NCBI GenBank assembly: GCA_036365145.1
Contig: JAEOAD010002183.1
Location: forward strand, 3,683,501 to 3,747,500
DNA length: 64,000 nt
Source: Orientallactaga sibirica
Taxonomy: Eukaryota; Chordata; Mammalia; Rodentia; Dipodidae
Direction: 5' to 3'
Positions within the stretch are counted from its first letter, which is position 1; the number at the start of each line of letters is the position of its first letter. The position numbers and the translations under genes are program-made. Positions 56,671-64,000 of this stretch are shown here, piece by piece. Under the pieces are notes generated by a model, which saw nothing but the letters and a program-made list of their open reading frames with translations, ran no database searches and had not been told where the DNA came from.

Positions 56671-57480
56671 AGTCAACCACTCACCATATATTCGACAGTG
56701 GCCCTACAAAACTATAACAAAATTGAAAAGTTCCTGTCTCCTAGGGACACAGCAGCCATGGAGACACCCACATGTTTGTGTGATGCTGGCATAAACACAC
56801 CTACTGCACTGACAGTTGTATGAAAATATAGCATGTCCAACAGTGTGCAGAACATAGTACTTGACAATGATAATACGGTTTTTTACTTAGAAACAGTTTA
56901 TTGTAACCTCAGGTTCTTCTGGCATATCCTTGCACGCCTCATTTGCAGTTTCTTGAATGCATCAAGAGGCTATGAGTGGTTAGCCTATTTCATCTAGGTG
57001 TGCATAAATACAGGCTCTGATGGTCCCAGCATGAAGACACCCAGACATGCATCTACTCAACATACTTCTGTTGTTAAGAATGCTTGGCCATATTTACAGC
57101 TCAATCACAGTGTGGATTATTTGGTAGCATAGCTTCACAACCAGGCTATCAGCTTAAGGGTTTAGAACATATTGCCTTAGAAATACAACAGTGCCTGGCA
57201 ACTAGTAGACAGTCCACACAAATGTGCCTTAGAAATTATTAAAGTGGAAAACCACTGAGAAAATTGTAAGCAATGTCCTAATTAACTATAACAAAGATGC
57301 TAATTATGAGTGAGTGTTATGCAAATGACTCTGTGGTCTTCTTAATTATATCATTGCCTAGATGTGCCCGTCTCCCAGAAAATAGCTGTTCTCAATTATT
57401 GGGTTGATAACCAGTGAAGGTGGGATGAATTGGCCTCTGAGGTTTGTTGCTCAGCAGTGAAGAGAGAGGGTAGGAACCAT
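56671..57480. other. Non-coding intron; small motif-rich stretch
   Basis: No gene. The 57235-57365 part holds CTAATTAACT, GCTAATTATG, the octamer ATGCAAAT and TTAATTATAT and lacks repeats, so it is a candidate regulatory element by inference only. Confidence 0.35.
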
Positions 57481-57507
57481 TTGCTCAATTCCCTCCTTTC
57501 TTCCTTC

Positions 57508-57573
<66 letters not shown>

Positions 57574-57592
57574 CTCTCTTTCTTTCTTTCTT

Positions 57593-57629
<37 letters not shown>

Positions 57630-57646
57630 TCTTTTGTTTGTTTGTT

Positions 57647-57678
<32 letters not shown>

Positions 57679-57821
57679 CCAAGGTAGGGTTTCACTCCAG
57701 CTCAGGCTGACCTGGAATTCACTATGTAGTCTCAGGCTGGCCTCGAGTTCATGGTGATCCTCCTCTGCCTCCCGAGTGCTGGGAGTAAAGGTGTGTACCA
57801 CTATGCCCAGCTTGCTCAATT
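57481..57821 (-). mobile_element. B1 SINE with a 180-bp expanded tail and exact TSD
   Basis: The TSD ttgctcaatt is at 57481-57490 and 57812-57821. The tail (57491-57676) has become TTTC, TCTC, TTTG and TTTTG repeats. The B1 body runs CCAAGGTAGGGTTTCACTCC to CCACTATGCCCAGC. Confidence 0.95.
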
Positions 57822-58360
57822 AATTTCTAGAGACAGCTTTTAGCACCACCCTCCATGGAGCAGGGAAGAGGCCAGGCTATGCTGGCCCAGGTATGTTCTC
57901 ACCTGTGTGTCCACCTTGGTTCTTGGGGCAGGTGTCCCCTGCTGCAAGCAACACATGTACCCAGAGTACCCAGGAATATTGCTCCTAGGGCTATGGGGCC
58001 ATGCTCCCCAGCAGCACCTCTGGAACCTTCTGAGCTGTGCTGCTCAGAAATACAATTTTTCTGAAGATGCTAGGACTCCACTCAGATCATTCTAATACTC
58101 CTCTGCTTAAGTCAAGAGTGATGAACAGAAAAATGGCAGGCTTCCTGAGTGTGACTCGGGGGCTTTGTCTTCAGCTGCGATATAATTTTCCTAAAAGTGA
58201 GCTTCTTTCCCCAGTAACGTGTCATTGTTTTTTCCATGCTACCAACTGAAAATAGACTGTGCTATGTGGCTTTTGTAGATAAACAAATTGCATTTCAATT
58301 TGAGTCCTTTATAAGGGAAGTTCAGCTTTGAGTTACTATTCAAATATGTGAAAGGGCAAG
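57822..58360. other. Non-coding intron, nothing recognised
   Basis: No identified repeat or gene. Confidence 0.35.
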
Positions 58361-58580
58361 CTACATTTTTAAAAAATTTTTTTTTATTTATTTATTTATT
58401 TATTTGAAAGAGTGAGAAAGAAAAAAAGAATGGGCGCACTAGGGCCTCCAGCCACCGCAAACAAACTCCAGACGCATGTGCCACCTTGTGCATCTGGCTT
58501 ACATGGGTCCTGGGGAATGGAACCGAGGTCCTCTGGCTTTGCAGGCAAACATCTTCACCACTAAGCCATCTCTACAGCCC
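58361..58580 (-). mobile_element. DIP-like SINE
   Basis: The reversed copy has a TTTA-rich tail, AACAAACTCCAGACGCATGT, and ends CCATCTCTACAGCCC. Confidence 0.9.
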
Positions 58581-58694
58581 GAGCTAAAGCTTCAATTATC
58601 AAATACACATAGGGAGAGATTAGGGAAAAGCAAAAAATAGTATTAACAGCAATGGCCTCTGGAAAACAAACAGGATTGTAATTTTAACTATATA

Positions 58695-59015
58695 TACACA
58701 TTTATATATGTTGATGTGTGCAAGATGTGTGGTATAATAGTGTAGTGTACGCACATGTGCAGAAGCAAGAGGAGACTCTCAGTGTCCTCTATTGCTCTCC
58801 CACCTCGTTTTCTTGAGATACAGGGTCTCCCACTGAACGTGGGGCTGCCGCTTTGTGGTTAGACTGGTGGACCAGCCCCAGCGGCCCTCCTGTCTCTGCT
58901 CCCTGCTCAGTGCTGAGGCTAGACATGCACGGCTATGTCTGGCTTTGCGTGAAACTCAAGTCTTCGTGCTTGCACAGCAAGTAGTCGTACCCACTGAGCC
59001 ATCTCCACAGCCCAA
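58695..59015 (-). mobile_element. B4 SINE
   Basis: GAGATACAGGGTCTCCCACT, GGCCCTCCTGTCTCTGCTCC, GTGCTTGCACAGCAAGTAGT and ACTGAGCCATCTCCACAGCC follow the full reversed B4/B3-type order. Confidence 0.75.
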
Positions 59016-60202
59016 TTTTTCATATTCTTAATGTCCTAATTTTGAAAATGAATATATATATATTCAAAGTATTACTTTTCCAAGAGTGGATGTCCTTATG
59101 TTCTGTAGGACCTGCAGGACCAGCTTTGCATGTCACTTCCACGAGGATTTCTTAGTTTCCATTATGAAGGAGCAAATGAAGCTTAGAGGCCACAAAGTTA
59201 TCCACTGAATTCTGTACCAGGGTCACCTTAGAGAGAGGCAAACACTCAGCAGTAGAGAACTCCTCTTTCAGTTAAGCTTATCCCTTTTGCTACAGATTAA
59301 AGCTGTTAGCTCTATTTTAACTTCAATAAAAGAGAGGCACCCTAGTTTATAATAGTCCTGGGTTTACTTGAAATGATAAAATAATTACAGCTCACATTTG
59401 TGTGGTATGTGACCAGGTGGTTTCTCAGCTCTAGCTATACTAGCCAAAAGTTTGGAGGGCTTTTACCAAAGCCCCTATCTGGTCGACAATACCATACTGA
59501 CTGGATGGGTGTGAGTTTGGGGCTCAGGCAGCGGGAGTTCTATAAAAATCTCCCAAGCAATTCCAAAATGCAGGCAGCGCAGAGGGCTGTACTTGTCCGC
59601 CATTTCAGCTAATTCTCAAACGCTACAGGCAAGATGCATCTGTCCTATTTTCCCAGGCTGGTCTTTTTATAGCTATTACTTTTAAAACCTTAAGTCTCTT
59701 TCTACTTGTAGAGTTTTTCTAATTTTCTTTTTCCTTTTGTGAAATCTACAATTGCATGCCTTCCAGCTTGAAAAGTCTCCAGGTATCTGAATAGAAACTC
59801 TTAGCCCTTGAGAGCTTGGGACATTTTGGTCTCAATATTTTTGCTTTCCAAAGACACCAGGAAGCCTTTCTTGCCTCTCTGGAACCAGCATTATCTTGTC
59901 CTTTCTTAAAAGCAAGATCAAAAACTGTAAATGTCGTTAGAGCCAGGCAGGCACTGGGAGAGTGTTTTCCTAGTGGTGTGCCCTAGTAGAACCTACAGGG
60001 TGGGGAGGGTGTTGGCCAGGACCATATTTTTTAATAGTCTCCACAGTCAGCCCTACAAAGCTCAAAGATATGTTTTCATATGTTTCATTTTCCCAATACT
60101 ATGCCTTAGGGGCGATTTTTACATCCCATTATACAAACTGGTCCATTTGGACTTAAAGAGGTTTCAACGACCTTCAGTTTAACTTTAGAAAAAAAAAATC
60201 AC
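59016..60202. other. Non-coding intron, nothing recognised
   Basis: No identified repeat or credible frame. Confidence 0.35.
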
Positions 60203-60490
60203 GGGCTGGAGAGATGGCTTAGCGGTTAAGGCGCCTGCCTGCTAAGCCTAAGAACCTGGTTCCAATCTCCAGGGCCCACATTTAGCCAGATGCGAAGGAC
60301 GCAAGGGCTTAATGCCACACTTGCCCACAAGGGGGCGCACGCATCTGGATTCCATTCACAGCAGCTGAGAGACTGCTGGCGCACCCATTCTCTGTCTCCC
60401 TCTCCCTCTCTCTCTGTCTCTCTCTCTCTGTGTCTCTCTCCAAAAATAAAAAATAAATAAAAAATAAAATTTATTTTAAAAAAATCACAG
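60203..60490 (+). mobile_element. DIP-like SINE, long variant
   Basis: GGGCTGGAGAGATGGCTTAG, GCCTGCCTGCTAAGCCTAAG, the extra block GGACGCAAGGGCTTAATGCC and TGTGTCTCTCTCCAAAAATA match the copies at 7560 and 29959. Both flanks carry aaatcac. Confidence 0.93.
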
Positions 60491-62404
60491 AAGTAGAAAT
60501 TGGCTGAACTTGGTTTTGGAGTTAATTCAGTTCCTTTTAGTTTCAAGCCTTCTGTTTGTCCACTATGATGACATCAAGGTCTTTAAAAGCGTCAGTCATG
60601 TTCCCTGCCTCAGGGTTCAGGGTAGGATTGCATGTGATTAGACTGGGCATGCCCACCTGCCTGTTGTTGCTGTTGATAAAGTATTGATATTCATAAACAG
60701 GCAAGCAGAGAATGACCAAAGTGGTATGGGAAAAGCACCTGTTGCCAGTCTTCCTTCTCTTTCCCCTCTTATAAGCTCCAAGGGTCTGAACCCAACCTAA
60801 TCTGATTTAAGCAGAATTTCTAGGGGGTACAGCCCAGGTTTCATTCAGCATTTTGCCTTATAATAGCTGGCAAATAGAAAACCACTAAACCACTGCATTG
60901 AAAGGAGACCATGTTAAATGGAAAATCAAAATTAAAATGGATTATATCACTTATTAGAGATAAGGTCTATTTTGTTTGAGCCTTACAGTTCTCATTTATC
61001 AAAAAAATTTTTTTAAATCAGCCCATCCTCTACCGTTTCCAAGGCTGTGCTGAGAAGAGACAGAGAAACAACATGATCTGCTAACATGTTCACAAGACAG
61101 AACTCAGACACATGATGCAAGGAGAAGGCAGCATGGCCGCATTCTATATGCTTAATACATATTTATTGATCCTCACGATCTTTTCTTCACCCTTAAATAT
61201 AGAGCCAGGGGAAATAAATAAGAAATATAATTGTGTCTCACACCTCACGATTCCCTAGACATTTCACATTAATAGGTCTCTTCAGCCTTCCTCTAAGTGC
61301 TAATAATTCCTGGGCATTGTGATGGTAGCACTTTCTCCCCCAGATGAATTGGTCCAGCTAAGAGTCAGGCTCCTTACCAAATCTCATTACAATCAGCCTT
61401 GATGGCAGCCAGCCTTCGGAATGTAACACATTAGAGCTTTTAAATCATTATCTTGACTCTGTGAGCATTATGCTAATAAAAGGGAATGTAGGTGATGGAG
61501 ACAAGGCTGGGCTGGGTGTGCAGCCATGACGCCAGAGCCTCACTCCATTGCTCAGGGAACAGGGACAACAGGAATTGATTGACCTCATATCACCCAAGGG
61601 CAGAGCTCCAGTCCAGTCTGGCAGCCTGCTCAGTGCTGTGGTGAGAGCTGTGGCGTGGAGCTGGCCCTCCTACTCCTTGGGACAATCATCCTGAGAGGAC
61701 TTCCCCCTCCAGCTCCTTCTGCTGCAAGCACCAGCACTGTCTTTAGGTGGTATCTTCATGGCAAGAAGTTACTCAGGGGGCAGACTACATCCCATTCTGC
61801 ACTTCTGTCTCCTCTCGCCCATCCCCTCAGTCAGCAGCATGGGGGCACACATGTACTAGGTAAGGTACGGTGGGGAAAACATCTACAGATGTCAGGCTGG
61901 CCCTACTTCTAATTCCTGCTGCTCTCCTCTGGTGTCAGATATGTTCCCCATCTTCTCAGTCATGTGGCTCCTTTCCATTTCTTGTCTGATATTGTGACAG
62001 CCCCTCCAGCCCTGCCAGGGACTTCCTCAAGGTGTCAGACAGGGTTCCTTCTTAAAGACCTTTGTGTCTGGCCCTGCTTTGCCCACAGGATGGCCCTTCC
62101 TCCTACTCTGCTCCTTGGCCTCCTCTACCATCTGGCTTTCCTCCAGATGTGGGTCTCACAGCACTCAGAAGCCTCTGGCTTCCTCCCCTTACCTCAACAC
62201 CCTGGTTTCTCTTTAGCCTCTGCCTTAAAGGCATTTCCCACTAAACTTTGCATGGATATTATTTTATATAGCAGGATATCATATTTACTCAGCTCTGGGT
62301 TCACATACTGTAACTCTAGAGGTAGCTTTCCTGGATGACCCAGTCCACAGAAACTTGTTTTAATTTTTGGTAAAACATTTCCTATTACCTCACATGCTTA
62401 TTGA
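60491..62404. other. Non-coding intron, nothing recognised
   Basis: A plus-strand frame at 61964-62338 (124 codons) has no recognised domain. The 61390-61500 stretch has ATTA motifs. Confidence 0.35.
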
Positions 62405-62560
62405 CTTGTTTTGTACCTCCTTCCTGGACTAGACTATAAACACTATGAAAATCTGTTTATCTCATACACTAGCATATCCCTAAAATTCAGGTGAGTTCTG
62501 GGCATATACTAGGTACTAAATATTTAGATAGAAGAGTGGGTGGGAAGATGGGGAGATGAA
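62405..62560 (+). mobile_element. L2 3'-end fragment
   Basis: CTGGACTAGACTATAAACAC, then GGGCATATACTAGGTACTAA and ATATTTAGATAG follow the L2 3' order. Confidence 0.65.
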
Positions 62561-62704
62561 TGGATTGGTGGATGAGTGCATAGATGAATGAATAAGTGGA
62601 TGTATGTATGAGTCAGCAGACTTCCCTGTAAGTTCTCCTTAATTCTCACAGCTATGTAACTATGTACTACTACATATAATTGCTCTCTCTTTCTTCTCTC
62701 TCTC

Positions 62705-62842
62705 TCTCTCTTCAGGGTCACATGTAGTTCTGGCTAGCCTCAAACTTGCTGTAGCCAAGGTTGACCTTGAACTCCTGATCTTCCTGACTCCACCTCTCAA
62801 ATACTGGGTTTACAAACATGTTCCACTATATCTGGCTTCTTT
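62705..62842 (-). mobile_element. Old B1 SINE
   Basis: GGTCACATGTAGTTCTGGCT, GACCTTGAACTCCTGATCTT and ATACTGGGTTTACAAACATG follow reversed B1, more diverged than the other copies. Confidence 0.75.
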
Positions 62843-63217
62843 GCTTTCTCTTAACACTTGCCTCATGTCTATATTGTAGCCTTGACCACCAGATGTGATA
62901 GCTTCCAGTATGATGGGAAATTTTTAAATACATTTCTTCAAATTAAACATAGATTTGGCCTCTGGGAGTGTATGGACCCAAAGAAGGTTTCACCCTGCCT
63001 CCACTGTGTGAGTTGTAAGTACCATAAAGGGAAGAGGTGAAGTGACATGTGGCCTGCTATAGAGGATGCCAGCTTCCTATTGTCCTGTGAAAGCAGGCAT
63101 CCCAGATTGAACTGGCCATGACCTTGGGATTCCCTGCAGACTGTCAGAGGGGTGCACATAGGATGAACTCAGGGGACTAGATAACTCTCCAGTAAACAAC
63201 AGTCTGAGTCATCTACA

Positions 63218-63465
63218 CTGTGATGGCTAGTCTTCACTGTTACCAACCACCGGGTGTGTCTGTGAGGATGCTTTCTGAGAGCTTTAACTGAGGAGCTCAG
63301 ACTCACCCTGAATGTGGGTGGAACCATCCCATGGCCTGGGAGATCCAGAATGAAAAAAATGAAAAAGGAAGAAGTGAGCTGAGAACCAAGCATTCATCTC
63401 TCTGCTTCCTGATTATGGATGCAATGTGAGCAGCTGCCTCATACTACAGCTGAGATATCATAAGC
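63218..63465 (+). mobile_element. Rodent interspersed repeat, same family as 35860
   Basis: GATGGCTAGTCTTCACTGTT, CTGAATGTGGGTGGAACCAT, AGCATTCATCTCTCTGC and TTCCTGATTATGGATGCAAT keep the order seen at 35860. The 3' end is lost. Confidence 0.55.
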
Positions 63466-64000
63466 TCAGTATTCCTACTGAGCCTGGCACCAAGGAGTGC
63501 TCGGAATATCTTCCTTCTTCTGCTCATCTTCTCTGGATTGCCTGGCCCTGACCAATTCACTCTGGTCTGGTGGGCACATTAGGTGTCTATCTCCATGGCT
63601 GAAGTTCATGGCCCCAATGCCTCATCTATAGACATGCCAGTCAAGCACTTTGAAAGCTGTAACCATCTCTGTTTCTTCCAGAGGTCCCCGGGATGGGCCC
63701 TTGTCCTTAGAAGGCATGCAGTAAAGGCCCAACGAGTTCAATAATGCATCTCTTAGTGCTCCTAGAGTCTGTGTTGAAGCCCACTTCTCTTTTGAAGTTA
63801 CATTTAAGGGAACAGCATAATTTTATATCAGTATAATACAGAAGCGATTAAGGATTCTGTGAAATTCAGAATTGCCACCCCATGAATAAAGGCACATCTA
63901 GAAGCTGTAGACTGTTACTAGAAAATTTTCAGTACCTGGGATAGGATACCTTCCAGTGAGTTGTTGGCCAAGGAGGTCCCAGTAGCCTCCAAAACATTAA
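63466..64000. other. Non-coding intron, nothing recognised
   Basis: No exon with the expected SIAH3 N-terminus and no CpG island is visible up to the window edge. Confidence 0.35.

Noticed and set aside
57396..57819. Lys/Glu/Arg-rich and Phe/Leu-rich frames
   Set aside because: They are translations of the expanded tail of a B1 SINE.
61964..62338. 124-codon plus-strand frame as a coding exon
   Set aside because: No recognisable domain, and overlapping frames. No conserved splice context that I could support.

Overview
The window is mammalian nuclear DNA from a myomorph rodent, most likely a jerboa (Dipodidae). Three repeat classes point there: many B1 SINEs with the rodent ending GCTGGGATTAAAGG, ORR1-type MaLR LTRs, and more than 20 copies of a tRNA-derived SINE opening GGCTGGAGAGATGGCTTAG with a CT-rich 3' part, which I take to be the DIP element of the B2 superfamily. 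The species call is inference from repeats. It is not bacterial or viral: there are no operons, and real coding density is about 1%.

One coding exon can be supported. On the minus strand, 7333-6665 holds the intact last exon of SIAH3 (222 codons, stop TGA), preceded by a good splice acceptor and branch point. Because the gene runs leftward, positions 1-6664 are its 3' UTR and downstream flank, and 7334-64000 reads as intron 1, unless the first exon lies in it unnoticed. I could not find that exon or a CpG island, so it probably lies beyond base 64000.

The remaining ~56 kb is intronic repeat landscape. Younger layers are DIP and B1 SINEs, many with exact target-site duplications (TSDs) of 10-18 bp. 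Middle layers are ORR1/MaLR LTRs, a nearly complete MaLR at 27.8-30.5 kb, two related class-II-like LTRs (20.2 and 34.6 kb) and a deleted provirus (37.9 kb). The oldest layers are MIR, L2, MLT1, MER2/Tigger and MER5-like relics. Several insertions are nested and give a relative order of events.

The most unusual structures are tandem arrays: a ~4.04 kb array of about 150 units of 27 bp (45434-49473), with higher-order blocks; a ~0.88 kb array of about 20 units of 45 bp (30984-31862); four units of exactly 74 bp (55672-55967); five units of ~40 bp (36220-36411); and a 128-bp tandem duplication (1929-2202). The first two arrays create very long but spurious open reading frames, because their periods are multiples of three. 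I found no convincing new gene system. The large intronic 27-bp array is the best candidate for something undescribed.
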